A stretch of DNA of 64,000 nt from Candidatus Alistipes avicola (GCA_019118565.1 DWYR01000005.1:1-64000); one strand, 5' to 3'. Positions 52,370 to 61,359 are shown, numbered from the stretch's first letter. A program made the numbers and translations. Notes: generated from the sequence alone by a model not told the origin.

Positions 52370-55363
52370 ATGAAAAAGAGAATATTGTTGGGCTTGTCCC
52401 TCGGTTTTGCCTTTTTGACTTTTACCGATACCGTCGGACAGCCGCTCATGCCGGATGCTTCGGCCCATCTTCAACGCGGTTGCTCGCTGTTCGACCATGG
52501 CCGTTGGACGGATGCCCGATATGAATTGTTGAAGGCTCGCGAGGGGATCCAACCCGACAGCCGTTTCGATCTGCAGCAGATCGACTACCGATTGGCTGTT
52601 TGCGCCATGAAACTGGGTAGTGCAGAGGCTGAAGCGATGATGTCCGACTTTATGAAACGCTATCCGGAGTCCATTTATAATAATGATCTGCGCTTTTCGC
52701 TCGGATTGCTCTATTGCAGTCGTCAGGAGTACGACAAGGCCTACCGGGTTTTTGAATCGGTCAACTACAAGGCCCTGAACCGTACCCAGCGCGAACAGTA
52801 CGATCTACGGATGGGATACATCGAGTTCATCCGTGATAATTATGACAAGGCTCTCTCTTATTTCGACCGGATCAGCCCGGCAAGCGAGTATTTCGACCAT
52901 GCACTTTACTATAAATCCTATATCGCCTATTCGCGGGACAATTACAGCTGGGCCAAGAGCGGGTTCGAGCGGCTGCTCAAGAGCGAAGCGTATGGCAGTG
53001 TCGCTCCCTACTATCTGTTGCAGATCGAATTCCGCGAGGGTAATTACCGCTACGTAGTTGAGAACGGCGAGGATCTGATCCGTCGTGCCGCACCGCGTCA
53101 GCGTACCGATCTCTACCGCGTGATGGCCGAGTCGTGGTTCCGTCTGGGCGAGTACTCCAAACCGCTCGACAACCTCGATGCCTATGCCCGGACGGGCGGT
53201 GTCATGGGACGTGCAGAGAATTACATTTATGGCTTCTCGCTCTATCGCACGGCCCGTTACGACGAGGCGCGCGATTACCTGCGTCAGGCTTGCGGCGCGG
53301 ATGATGCGCTGACGCAGAACGCCTCCTACCACCTGGCCGACTGTTATCTGCGCGAGGGAGACAAGCAGATGGCCATGCAGTCGTTCGCCATGGCTTCCAA
53401 TGCCGATTTCGATGCGGAGATCGCCGAGGATGCGCTGTTCAACTACGGAAAGTTGCAGTATGAACTCGGCGGCGGCCACTTCAACGAGGCGATCCAGATC
53501 CTTACCCGCTACGTCGAGCGTTATCCGGACTCTTCGCGGACCCGGACGGCGCGCGAGTTGCTTGCGGCGGCCTACTACAATTCACACAATTACGATGCGG
53601 CTTATGACATTATCTCCTCTTATCCCGATCCGGACGGGGAGTTGCGGGCCGCCAAACAGAAGATAACCTACTTCCGGGGCTTGAGTGCCTATGAACAGGG
53701 TGATGCCAGTGCAGCCAACCGCTATCTGATCGAATCTTCGCGTATCGGGGTGAGCCCCCGCTATGTGGCGCTCTCGATGTTCTGGCAGGGAGAGATCGCT
53801 TACGGTCGCGGTGATTACGACAAGGCTTTACGCGACTACGAAGCCTATCTGAAGCGTGCACCGAAAGGGGAGCGGGAGTATGCGCTGGCATATTACAATT
53901 CGGGTTATTGCTACTTCTCGGAGGAGAATATGCCGCGCGCACGGGAGGCGTTCCGCAAGTTCCTCGATCTGCATCCGCAGGCGGACGCTTATCGGGCCGA
54001 TGCGTTGAATCGCGTGGGTGATACTTATTATAGCGACCGCCAGTTCGATCAGGCCTTGAATTATTACGGGCAGGCTGTCTCTGCCGGAGGTGCGGGTGCC
54101 GATTACGCCCGCTATCAACGGGCTGTGACGCTCGGTATTTTGGGACGTACGTCGGAGAAAATCTCAATCCTGCAGCAGATCGTGCGTGGGGGAACGGGCG
54201 ACTATCTGGACGATGCAACGTATGAACTGGGACGAACCTTTATTGCACAGGAGCGTTATCGGGACGGCGTGCAGGTCCTCGAATCGTTTGTTCAGACCCA
54301 GCCCGAATCGCCTTACCGGACGGCAGCCTATTCGGAACTCGGTCTGGCCTATCTGAACCTGGGCGAGAAGCAGAAGTCGCTGGCCGCTTATGACCGGGTC
54401 GTAAAAGCGGCTCCGCAATCTTCCGAGGCGAAGGATGCCTTGCAGGGTATTCGCGACATCTATGTTTCGGACGGCGATGCCAACGGATATTTCGCGTATG
54501 CCGAGGAGAGCGGGGTAGAGGGCGACCTGACTGCTATGTCGCGTGATTCGCTTACCTTTGCCGCGGCTCGAAGGGTTTACCTGGCCGGAGAGTCCGAGAC
54601 GGCGGCCAAATCCCTGCGCAGTTATCTGGACAGCTATCCCAAGGGATACTATACGAACGATGCACTTTACTTCCTGAGCGATTGCTATATCAAGACGGGA
54701 GACAACGATCGGGCGATCGAGACCCTTTCCGAACTGGTCGACGGCGGACGCAATCAATATACCGTACGTGCGCTCAAGACGCTTGCGTCGATGACCTGGA
54801 CCGAAAAGCGTTACGAGGAGTCGGCGGATGCCTATCGCAAGCTGGCCGATCTGGAGAGTACGGCTGCGGCGAAGGGAGTTGCCATGAGTGGATATGTCAG
54901 CGCTACGATTGCGGCCGGAGACGATGATCGGATCCTTGCCATGGCCGACGATGTAGCCTCCTATACGGCTGCGGGTGACAAGGCTTGGCGTGAATCCCAG
55001 TTCGCCAAGGCGAAAATTCTGGATCGTCGTGGCGATAAAGCGGGGGCGTTGAAGATCTTTGGGCGGCTCAGCTCGAATGTCCAGACTCCCGAGGGAGCCG
55101 AGTCGGCTTATTATGTGATCGAGGAGGCCTTCCGGTCCGGTGATACGGCACGTGCCGAGAAGCTGACTTTCGAATTCTCGGACAAGGGTACGCCTCACGC
55201 CTACTGGCTGGCCAAATCATTCCTCCTGTTGGGTGATATTTATGTCCAGAAGGGCGATATGTTCCAGGCTCGGGCGACCTACCAGAGCATCGTGGACGGT
55301 TATACCCCCGCCGATGACGGAATTATCGATCAGGCTAAAGAGAGAATACAGAAACTCAATTGA
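52370..55363 (+). CDS. Large secreted TPR protein
   Basis: The protein has 997 residues with a signal peptide (MKKRILLGLSLGFAFLTFTDTVG cut to its core LLGLSLGFAFLTFTDTVG). Nearly the whole chain is tetratricopeptide repeats, about 20 or more, with typical steps such as YNSGYCYFSEENMPRAREAF, YYGQAVS and AYSELGLAYLNLGEKQKSL. Such long periplasmic or surface TPR arrays serve as assembly scaffolds. The downstream barrel gene starts six bases after the TGA, so the pair is made together. The same arrangement (TPR protein plus outer-membrane barrel) is common in Bacteroidetes, without an agreed function. Confidence 0.88.
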   Translation: MKKRILLGLSLGFAFLTFTDTVGQPLMPDASAHLQRGCSLFDHGRWTDARYELLKAREGIQPDSRFDLQQIDYRLAVCAMKLGSAEAEAMMSDFMKRYPESIYNNDLRFSLGLLYCSRQEYDKAYRVFESVNYKALNRTQREQYDLRMGYIEFIRDNYDKALSYFDRISPASEYFDHALYYKSYIAYSRDNYSWAKSGFERLLKSEAYGSVAPYYLLQIEFREGNYRYVVENGEDLIRRAAPRQRTDLYRVMAESWFRLGEYSKPLDNLDAYARTGGVMGRAENYIYGFSLYRTARYDEARDYLRQACGADDALTQNASYHLADCYLREGDKQMAMQSFAMASNADFDAEIAEDALFNYGKLQYELGGGHFNEAIQILTRYVERYPDSSRTRTARELLAAAYYNSHNYDAAYDIISSYPDPDGELRAAKQKITYFRGLSAYEQGDASAANRYLIESSRIGVSPRYVALSMFWQGEIAYGRGDYDKALRDYEAYLKRAPKGEREYALAYYNSGYCYFSEENMPRAREAFRKFLDLHPQADAYRADALNRVGDTYYSDRQFDQALNYYGQAVSAGGAGADYARYQRAVTLGILGRTSEKISILQQIVRGGTGDYLDDATYELGRTFIAQERYRDGVQVLESFVQTQPESPYRTAAYSELGLAYLNLGEKQKSLAAYDRVVKAAPQSSEAKDALQGIRDIYVSDGDANGYFAYAEESGVEGDLTAMSRDSLTFAAARRVYLAGESETAAKSLRSYLDSYPKGYYTNDALYFLSDCYIKTGDNDRAIETLSELVDGGRNQYTVRALKTLASMTWTEKRYEESADAYRKLADLESTAAAKGVAMSGYVSATIAAGDDDRILAMADDVASYTAAGDKAWRESQFAKAKILDRRGDKAGALKIFGRLSSNVQTPEGAESAYYVIEEAFRSGDTARAEKLTFEFSDKGTPHAYWLAKSFLLLGDIYVQKGDMFQARATYQSIVDGYTPADDGIIDQAKERIQKLN

Positions 55364-55368
55364 CGAAT

Positions 55369-57177
55369 ATGAAACGAATAACGATATTATCCCTGTTGGC
55401 GGCATTGATGCTACCCCTCACGTTGTTTGCCCAGGTGGAAAAACGGGTGGAGGTTTCCAAGGCTTATATTCCCAGTGTCGAGTACGCCTCGAAACTGGCT
55501 ATTCGTCCCAATATGGTCGATACGGTGGTGATGCAACCCGAAATCGACTATGAGATTACACCGCTGTCGCTCTCGACGCAGTTGGAGACCCGGACGATCC
55601 GTCCGGCTACGATGACCTATTGGGAGTTCGATCGTCCGTTGCCGTTCTATCTGAAACTGGGTATGGGGTACCCGCTCAATTCGGCGCTGGATCTTTACGT
55701 ATCGTCCCAGAATGCCGACATCGGTTATGTGATGGGATACGTCAACCATATTGGTCAATATGAGAGCGTCCCTTATACGCCGGATGACAATCATAGCGCC
55801 TTGTGGATGAACAACAAGGTAGGACTCGTGGCCGGCAAATACCTCGGTCGCCATACGTTGGAGGGAGAGGTGAGCTACGAGAACCGAATCTTCGACCGTT
55901 ATGGCATTTTCCCCAGTGCGTCCTATCCGACGTTTGATCTGGGAAGCCGCCGGATGTTCGGAGATTTGCAGGGACGTATCCGAATCGGCGATGATTTCAG
56001 CGATTTGAGCCGTTTCAATTTCAATGTGGAGGTCGAAGGCGGCAACTGGTGGAATCCGTTTCGAGACATTGACTTGAGGACCGTATCGTCCGATCTGGAC
56101 TGGTTGGCCGGAGACCCTGCCTTCGAGAATGAATCCAACGTCGAGGCGCACGCTGCCGTTGGACGCAAATTCGGTCGCCACAAGATTCTGTTCGGGGCCG
56201 GATTCGAGGGCCGTTGGGGTGGTGCCCGCCGGATGGTAGCCGAGCAGCCCGGCAGTGATTACAACTATTACGACCGGATTATCTCCGGGTCGCTTCGCTA
56301 TGGCTATCAGGCCCGCTCTGTCGATATGGAGTTCGGACTCGACTATTATTACGACAAGATCGCCGGTCGAGATGCTTCGCACAACTTCGTTCCGTATGCA
56401 CACCTGCGTTTTGATCTGGGCAACGGCGGATTCGTTCCCTATGTCGAACTCGATGGCAGTCTGAAGAGCAATTCGTTGCAGGAGTTGATGCGGATCAATC
56501 CCTACTATATGCCCTCTTATACCTCGCCGATGCCCAAGAATACGTTGGATTATTCGTTGCGGGTGGGTGTCAGCGGCCGTCTGATTCAGGACAAGCTGAA
56601 CTATCGGTTGTTTGTCGGGTATTCGTTCCTCGAAAATCATAATTTCTGGTTCGTAAATCAGGGTTCCGACCCTGTGGATCGCAGTTTCGATCTGGCTCAG
56701 GGACGACTCAACATCATGTCGCTTAACGGAGAGATCGAATTCCGTCCGGTCAACAGCTTTACTTTCTCGATCGGAGGTCGTGCGATGACCTATACCGACC
56801 ATCAGGATCTGAGCCTCTGTATGCCGGAGTTCGAGGGTACGGTTCAGGCCCGTTATACACATCCTAAATTCTCGGTGGGACTCTTGTTCAACCTGCAGTC
56901 GATCCGTTACATCTCCTCGTTGAGATATGAGTCTTATCTGGGCGCCGGAGATATATATGACGGCAAACAGACCTGGCATCGGATCGATGTTCGCTCCATC
57001 GAGAACTATCGGATCCCGTTTACGGTCGATCTGGGCCTCGATGTGAACTGGTTTGTATCGAAGCGGGTGACCGTTTATGCCGAGGGGCGTAACTTGTGTA
57101 ACAACCGCTATTACGACTGGGCCCGCTTCCCGCTTTATGGGGTTAGCTTTACGGCCGGTGTGAAATTGAATTTCTAA
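55369..57177 (+). CDS. Outer-membrane beta-barrel protein (TonB-receptor-like barrel without plug)
   Basis: The protein has 602 residues and a signal peptide (MKRITILSLLAALMLPLTLFA). It has no TonB plug domain, but the rest looks like a large beta barrel: RPLPFYLKLGMGYPLNSALD, VDMEFGLDYYYDKIAG, YRLFVGYSFLENHNFWF, ending in LYGVSFTAGVKLNF with terminal Phe. The N-terminal part (VEVSKAYIPSVEYASKL) resembles the start of barrels paired with TPR proteins. The ATG at 55369 is preferred to the TTG at 55360. A weak terminator follows. Confidence 0.85.
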   Translation: MKRITILSLLAALMLPLTLFAQVEKRVEVSKAYIPSVEYASKLAIRPNMVDTVVMQPEIDYEITPLSLSTQLETRTIRPATMTYWEFDRPLPFYLKLGMGYPLNSALDLYVSSQNADIGYVMGYVNHIGQYESVPYTPDDNHSALWMNNKVGLVAGKYLGRHTLEGEVSYENRIFDRYGIFPSASYPTFDLGSRRMFGDLQGRIRIGDDFSDLSRFNFNVEVEGGNWWNPFRDIDLRTVSSDLDWLAGDPAFENESNVEAHAAVGRKFGRHKILFGAGFEGRWGGARRMVAEQPGSDYNYYDRIISGSLRYGYQARSVDMEFGLDYYYDKIAGRDASHNFVPYAHLRFDLGNGGFVPYVELDGSLKSNSLQELMRINPYYMPSYTSPMPKNTLDYSLRVGVSGRLIQDKLNYRLFVGYSFLENHNFWFVNQGSDPVDRSFDLAQGRLNIMSLNGEIEFRPVNSFTFSIGGRAMTYTDHQDLSLCMPEFEGTVQARYTHPKFSVGLLFNLQSIRYISSLRYESYLGAGDIYDGKQTWHRIDVRSIENYRIPFTVDLGLDVNWFVSKRVTVYAEGRNLCNNRYYDWARFPLYGVSFTAGVKLNF

Positions 57178-57199
57178 CGGCAGAGGTATTGCCAGAAAC

Positions 57200-57236
57200 A
57201 AGAAACACGTCCAGATAAGGGCGTGCTTCTTATTTT
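57200..57236 (+). terminator. Probable terminator after the barrel gene
   Basis: Stem aagaaacacgtcc / gggcgtgcttctt with one mismatch and one G-U pair, followed by a T-rich tract (attttat). Confidence 0.55.
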
Positions 57237-57259
57237 ATATTTATATGTAGTTGGAAGGC

Positions 57260-57362
57260 AAAAAAAGGGTAAGCTACTTATATCGCACCGCTACAACCAC
57301 ATACCCTTGCTTGATTCCTCACCTGGGGGATTCTGTAGGAGCTGGTCGTATAAGACTTACCC
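57260..57362 (-). ncRNA. ffs: Signal recognition particle RNA (4.5S-like, small bacterial type)
   Basis: On the minus strand the RNA starts with gggtaagtc and ends with cttaccc plus a seven-T terminator tail; these ends pair to form the base of a long hairpin (gggtaag/cttaccc, ttata/tataa, cctaca/tgtag). The apex carries the SRP signature cccccaggtgaggaatcaagcaaggg (shown here as its parts ccagg, the GGAA tetraloop closed by tga/tca, and agcaagg), which matches the symmetric loop and tetraloop of 4.5S RNA. It binds Ffh and FtsY for co-translational membrane targeting. Its -7 box is at 57367-57374. Confidence 0.93.
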
Positions 57363-57366
57363 GGCA

Positions 57367-57374
57367 CAAAGGTA
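57367..57374 (-). promoter_or_regulatory. -7 promoter box of the SRP RNA gene
   Basis: TACCTTTG on the minus strand puts transcription start at about 57362, exactly where the SRP RNA helix begins. Confidence 0.8.
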
Positions 57375-57385
57375 CGATTTTTTTG

Positions 57386-57393
57386 TATCTTTG
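57386..57393 (+). promoter_or_regulatory. -7 promoter box of mltG
   Basis: TATCTTTG matches TAnnTTTG and lies 17 bases before the mltG ATG. It is 11 bases away from the divergent SRP RNA box. Confidence 0.7.
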
Positions 57394-57410
57394 CAAAAAA
57401 ATCAATCGGA

Positions 57411-58424
57411 ATGCGCAGAAAAACCTGGATCATCCTTCTCGTCGTGTGCGTCGTGCTGCTGGCCGGCGTCGGTTACACTTTCTATCGTCAGTTCTATGGC
57501 AGTGCCGTCAAGGAGCCGCGAGACCTCTATGTGAGTTCGCGTACCGATTATCCGGGGCTGCTCGATTCGCTGCGCCCTTATGTCGGACATACGTGGGCTT
57601 TCGGCAAGTATGCCGACCGACTCAACCTCTCGGAGAGTTTCAAGCCGGGGCACTATGTGCTGGAGCCGGGAATGAGCGTGATCGAGGTGGTGCGGATGCT
57701 CAAACTGGGATTGCAGACACCGGTGCGTGTAACACTCAACTATGCCAAGACGCGGGCCCATTTGGCTGCACGTTTGGCTCGTCAGCTCGATGCCGATTCG
57801 ACGCAGTTCATGCAGGCACTGACCGATCCCCGGCTGGCGGCCGAAGTCGGAACGGACAGCCTGCAACTCTTTTCGATCTTTATCCCCAATACCTATGAGT
57901 TCTACTGGACGGTATCGCCCGAAGATTTCGTTCGTCGGATGCGCAAGGAGTACGACCGTTTCTGGACGAAGGAGCGCGATGCCGCCCGCCGCCGCAGCGG
58001 CCTGAGCCGCGACGAGGTGATGACGCTCGCCTCGATCGTAACGGAAGAGACGGCCAAGGCCGACGAAATGCCCCGTGTGGCCGGCGTATACATCAACCGC
58101 CTGCGGAAGGGAATGCTCCTACAGGCTGATCCGACCGTCAAATACGCCCTGCAGGACTTTTCGCTCCGTCGGATCCTGCACAAGCATCTGCGTACGCCGT
58201 CGCCCTATAATACCTATTTGAATAAGGGACTTCCGCCCTCGGCAATTGCCATGCCCAGTGTGGCGGCCATCGATGCGGTGTTGAATTACGAGGAACATCC
58301 CTATCTCTTCTTTTGTGCGCGTCCCACGTTCGACGGGTATCATAATTTCGCACGCACCTATTCGGAGCATATGGCCAACGCCAGAGCGTACAGCGCTGCG
58401 TTGAATCAGCGCAATATCAAATAA
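57411..58424 (+). CDS. mltG: Endolytic murein transglycosylase MltG
   Basis: MltG cuts nascent glycan strands in the periplasm and so sets their length. The 337-residue protein has one N-terminal membrane anchor (TWIILLVVCVVLLAGVGYTF), a LysM-like region (LEPGMSVIEVVRML), and the YceG catalytic core with the glutamate-bearing LASIVTEETAKADEMPRVAGVY cut to LASIVTEETAKADEMPRVA, then QADPTVKYAL, the PSPYNTYLNKGLPPSAIAMP block cut short, and the FCARPTFDGYHNFART end. The length is normal. Confidence 0.95.
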   Translation: MRRKTWIILLVVCVVLLAGVGYTFYRQFYGSAVKEPRDLYVSSRTDYPGLLDSLRPYVGHTWAFGKYADRLNLSESFKPGHYVLEPGMSVIEVVRMLKLGLQTPVRVTLNYAKTRAHLAARLARQLDADSTQFMQALTDPRLAAEVGTDSLQLFSIFIPNTYEFYWTVSPEDFVRRMRKEYDRFWTKERDAARRRSGLSRDEVMTLASIVTEETAKADEMPRVAGVYINRLRKGMLLQADPTVKYALQDFSLRRILHKHLRTPSPYNTYLNKGLPPSAIAMPSVAAIDAVLNYEEHPYLFFCARPTFDGYHNFARTYSEHMANARAYSAALNQRNIK

Positions 58425-58430
58425 AATTCG

Positions 58431-58438
58431 TATATTTG
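58431..58438 (+). promoter_or_regulatory. -7 promoter box of the YciO-like gene
   Basis: TATATTTG lies only six bases before the ATG at 58445, so the message may start at or next to the start codon. The box rules out an in-frame start at 58436. Confidence 0.6.
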
Positions 58439-58444
58439 TCCTCT

Positions 58445-59047
58445 ATGTTGGTGAAAATATATCCTTCGAATCCTTCGGAGAAGGAGATCGGAAAGGTGGT
58501 GGACCTCCTTGAAAGGGACGGAGTCATCATCTATCCGACCGACAGCGTCTATGCTTTCGGATGTTCGATCCGTTCGCCGCGTGCCATGGAGCGTTTGCGT
58601 CGTATCAAGGGGAAGAACCTGATCACTTTTTCGGTCGTTTTCGACTCGATCGCCCAGGCCTCCGACTATTGCCGGGTGGACAAGGATCAGTTCCGGCTGC
58701 TGAAGCGTAACCTGCCCGGACCGTTTACGTTCCTCCTGGAGACCTCCTCCCGGATGCCGGACAAGGCGCTGGAGAAACGCCATACGATCGGGATCCGGAT
58801 TCCGGACAACTCGATTCCGCGGGCAATTGTCGAACGATTGGGTGTGCCGATGTTGACCTCGTCGGTATTGGACGACGAAGAGGTGGAATATCTGACCGAT
58901 CCGGAGCTGATCGAGGAGCGTTACGGCCGGGATGTGGATCTGGTGATCGACGGCGGTATGGGCGATACGGTCCCGACGACCGTGGTGGATCTGACCGATG
59001 AGGACCCGGTCGTACTGCGCGACGGGAAAGGAGAGCTTCAGTTGTAA
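58445..59047 (+). CDS. L-threonylcarbamoyladenylate synthase-like protein (YciO/Sua5/YrdC fold)
   Basis: The protein has 200 residues. The YrdC fold is seen in VDLLERDGVIIYPTDSVYAFGC, shortened here to GVIIYPTDSVYAFGC, and in RIKGKN, LPGPFTFLLETSSRMP and the substrate-site TIGIRIPDNSIPR. The YPTDS variant points to the YciO branch rather than to Sua5 with its extra C-terminal domain. The reaction would be formation of threonylcarbamoyl-AMP for t6A37 in tRNA. The function is probable but not certain, since YciO members vary in activity. It is the first gene of a four-gene run. Confidence 0.8.
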   Translation: MLVKIYPSNPSEKEIGKVVDLLERDGVIIYPTDSVYAFGCSIRSPRAMERLRRIKGKNLITFSVVFDSIAQASDYCRVDKDQFRLLKRNLPGPFTFLLETSSRMPDKALEKRHTIGIRIPDNSIPRAIVERLGVPMLTSSVLDDEEVEYLTDPELIEERYGRDVDLVIDGGMGDTVPTTVVDLTDEDPVVLRDGKGELQL

Positions 59048-59072
59048 GAAATATTGAAAAAAGATAAACGAA

Positions 59073-59648
59073 ATGGTAAAATCGAACTTTTGGAATGAGG
59101 CCTGCAAGTATGGTGCAATCATCGGATTGGCCATGTCTGTCGCCTATATCATCGAGCAGTCGTTCATGTTGAGCGGCAAACTCCCGCTGATGATGGCCAT
59201 GGCTTTGGTTTGGGTCATTGCCTCGGTGGGGTATATCGTCATGCTTTACTATTTCACCAAGCGTCGTCGTGCAGCCTATGCCCCCGAAGAGGGATTCTCG
59301 TTCGGCCAGGGCTTCGGATTCCTGATCGCAATGGTCCTGCTGGCGGCCTTGATTAAAGGTGTGATCGAATTCCTATACCGCAGTGTCCTGATCGGATATT
59401 CGGAATATATGGATCGGTACATCAACGCAATGTCGCAGGCGATTTCGGGTGGCGGTGTGCCGGCTTCGATGGAGGGCTTCTATGCGCAGACTTTCGAACA
59501 GATGCAGAGTATGCCCGAACCTTCCATTTTGGCGACGGTCTGGAGTGCAGTATTCGGTAACCTGCTCGTAGGCGGTCTCTTGTCGCTTATTTTGGCTGCC
59601 GTGCTGGCTCGGGCTCCGCGGCCGTTCGGTCCCCAGTCGGAAGAATAG
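59073..59648 (+). CDS. DUF4199 family membrane protein
   Basis: The protein has 191 residues with four membrane segments at about 15-33, 43-63, 80-105 and 155-178. The pattern FWNEACKYGAIIGLAMSVAYI near the start and the last segment before a short Arg-Pro-rich end (ARAPRPFGPQSEE) match the Bacteroidetes DUF4199 family. The function is unknown. It lies 25 bases after the YciO gene and nine bases before a GT2 gene, an arrangement often kept in Bacteroidetes, which suggests a link between DUF4199 and glycosyl transfer to lipids. Confidence 0.85.
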   Translation: MVKSNFWNEACKYGAIIGLAMSVAYIIEQSFMLSGKLPLMMAMALVWVIASVGYIVMLYYFTKRRRAAYAPEEGFSFGQGFGFLIAMVLLAALIKGVIEFLYRSVLIGYSEYMDRYINAMSQAISGGGVPASMEGFYAQTFEQMQSMPEPSILATVWSAVFGNLLVGGLLSLILAAVLARAPRPFGPQSEE

Positions 59649-59657
59649 GAAACATCG

Positions 59658-60620
59658 ATGGAAAAATTATTGGACATATCGGTTGTTGTTCCGCTCTACA
59701 ACGAAGAGGAGTCGCTGCCCGAACTGGTCGAGTGGATCGACCGTGTCGTGCGTGGCGAAGGGCTCTCGTATGAGGTGATCCTGGTCGATGACGGGTCGAA
59801 TGACAATTCGTGGCAGGTCGTCGAGTCGCTGCGCGGGCGTTATCCTTCCGTGAAGGGAATCAAATTTGCACGCAACTACGGCAAGTCGGCTGCGCTCTAT
59901 TGCGGTTTTGCCGAGGCGGCCGGAGAGGTGGTTATCACGATGGATGCCGATTTGCAGGACTCTCCCGACGAGATCCCCGCTTTGCGGCACATGATTCTGG
60001 ACGAGGGGTATGATTTGGTTTCGGGATGGAAGAAAAAACGCTACGACCCTGTCGGAAAACGTTGGCCGAGCAAGTTCTTCAACTGGACGGCCCGTACCGT
60101 CTCGGGGATCAAACTGCATGATTTCAACTGCGGTCTGAAGGCCTACCGACGGAAAGTGGTCAAGTCGATCGAGGTATACGGCGAGATGCACCGCTACATT
60201 CCGATTTTGGCCAAACAGGCCGGATTCAAGCGGATCGGTGAGAAAGTGGTCGAGCATCGCGCCCGGAAATACGGCTTTTCGAAATTCGGCATGGAGCGGA
60301 TGGTGAAGGGGTATCTGGATCTGATCACCGTTTCGTTCATGTCCCGTTTCGGCCGCTCGCCGATGTACTTTTTCGGTGGTCTCGGAACCTTGATGTTCCT
60401 TATCGGCGGATGTACGACCGTGTGGGTGATCGGGGCCAAACTCTATAAGCAGGCACATGAACTCCCGTTGCGTGCCGTGACGGATCAACCCCTGTTCTAT
60501 CTCTCGCTGTTGGCAGTCGTGTTGGGCGTGCAGTTGTTTCTGGCAGGATTCCTGGGCGAGCTGATCAACCGTGCCTCCAGCGAACGTAATAAATATTTGA
60601 TCGAAAAAACGCTTAAATAG
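59658..60620 (+). CDS. Polyprenol-phosphate glycosyltransferase (GtrB/ArnC-like GT2)
   Basis: The protein has 320 residues. The GT-A part has VVVPLYNEEESLPELVEWID, VDDGSNDNSWQ, the DxD motif in TMDADLQDSPDEI, and LHDFNCGLKAYRR. Two C-terminal membrane segments (about 235-260 and 275-305) anchor it in the inner membrane, the layout of GtrB, ArnC and related enzymes that attach a sugar to undecaprenyl phosphate. The sugar cannot be named. It sits between DUF4199 and DUF4293 genes, in one transcript. Confidence 0.92.
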   Translation: MEKLLDISVVVPLYNEEESLPELVEWIDRVVRGEGLSYEVILVDDGSNDNSWQVVESLRGRYPSVKGIKFARNYGKSAALYCGFAEAAGEVVITMDADLQDSPDEIPALRHMILDEGYDLVSGWKKKRYDPVGKRWPSKFFNWTARTVSGIKLHDFNCGLKAYRRKVVKSIEVYGEMHRYIPILAKQAGFKRIGEKVVEHRARKYGFSKFGMERMVKGYLDLITVSFMSRFGRSPMYFFGGLGTLMFLIGGCTTVWVIGAKLYKQAHELPLRAVTDQPLFYLSLLAVVLGVQLFLAGFLGELINRASSERNKYLIEKTLK

Positions 60621-60626
60621 AAACTT

Positions 60627-61091
60627 ATGATTCAAAGAATTCAGACCTTATATCTGCTCATCGTGGTGATCCTTACCGGCTTGACTCTGTGGTTGCCGCT
60701 GGCCGGCTTCTCGAATGAAGGAGGTACCTATCTCCTGACGGCTTTCGGGGTGCGGGATGCGGCCGGAAACATCGTGCAGTCGACTGTCTACCTGGGAATA
60801 TTGCTCGTTCTGACGGCTGTACTGCCGTTGGTGGTCATCTTCCTCTTCAAACGCAGAATGTTGCAATTCCGGCTGTGTGTGGCCGAGTTGATGTTGCTGA
60901 TAGGATCGATCGGAATGATGGGGATCTACTTTTTCCTGTGTCGCCGCTTCTTCTCTGGCGGTGAGTTCTATGGCCAGGAATTGAAAGTTGCGCTCATCTT
61001 CCCGGTTGTTTGTCTCGTGTTCGACTTCCTGGCGGCACGTGCTATCCTGAAAGACGAAAAACTGGTGCGGTCGCTCGATCGAATCCGATAA
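60627..61091 (+). CDS. DUF4293 family membrane protein
   Basis: The protein has 154 residues with four membrane segments (about 5-25, 50-72, 80-105, 120-140), and starts with MIQRIQTLYLLIVVIL, the usual start of DUF4293 proteins. The C-terminus is charged and carries a short RAILKDEKLVRSLDRIR segment. The function is unknown. It follows the GT2 gene by six bases and is the last gene of the run. Confidence 0.85.
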   Translation: MIQRIQTLYLLIVVILTGLTLWLPLAGFSNEGGTYLLTAFGVRDAAGNIVQSTVYLGILLVLTAVLPLVVIFLFKRRMLQFRLCVAELMLLIGSIGMMGIYFFLCRRFFSGGEFYGQELKVALIFPVVCLVFDFLAARAILKDEKLVRSLDRIR

Positions 61092-61110
61092 ACGAGTCCA
61101 CATAAATCGA

Positions 61111-61137
61111 AAGGCGTGTGGGAGTACCTCACGCCTT
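61111..61137 (+). terminator. Probable terminator after the DUF4293 gene
   Basis: Stem aaggcgtg / cacgcctt with a further internal pair set, followed four bases later by a T-run. Confidence 0.6.
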
Positions 61138-61255
61138 AATGTTTTTATACGGGATGGTTCGATTTGGTCGGATTTTTGCAATTTTTATAAAAAATGTGTA
61201 AACTTGCACTATGCGATTTAATGGTATTGTAATGATTTTAATGATAAATATATTG

Positions 61256-61263
61256 TAATTTTG
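61256..61263 (+). promoter_or_regulatory. -7 promoter box of the surface lipoprotein gene
   Basis: TAATTTTG matches TAnnTTTG. The leader of about 90 bases contains gcccg/cgggc and an AT-rich palindrome (ttaattaaaaattaa) right before the ATG, typical of well-expressed Bacteroidetes genes. Confidence 0.65.
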
Positions 61264-61359
61264 GCCCGCAAAAAGAATACATAGACAACGGAACGGGCTT
61301 TTGAACGATTCTATCATAACCTAATTTATAACACTCTATTAATTAAAAATTAATTACTT

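Noticed and set aside
55411..57201. A 596-codon open frame on the minus strand
   Set aside because: Antisense to the outer-membrane barrel gene, which has a signal peptide and a terminal Phe.
57251..57898. A 215-codon open frame on the + strand
   Set aside because: It crosses the SRP RNA gene and both promoters and lies out of frame over mltG.
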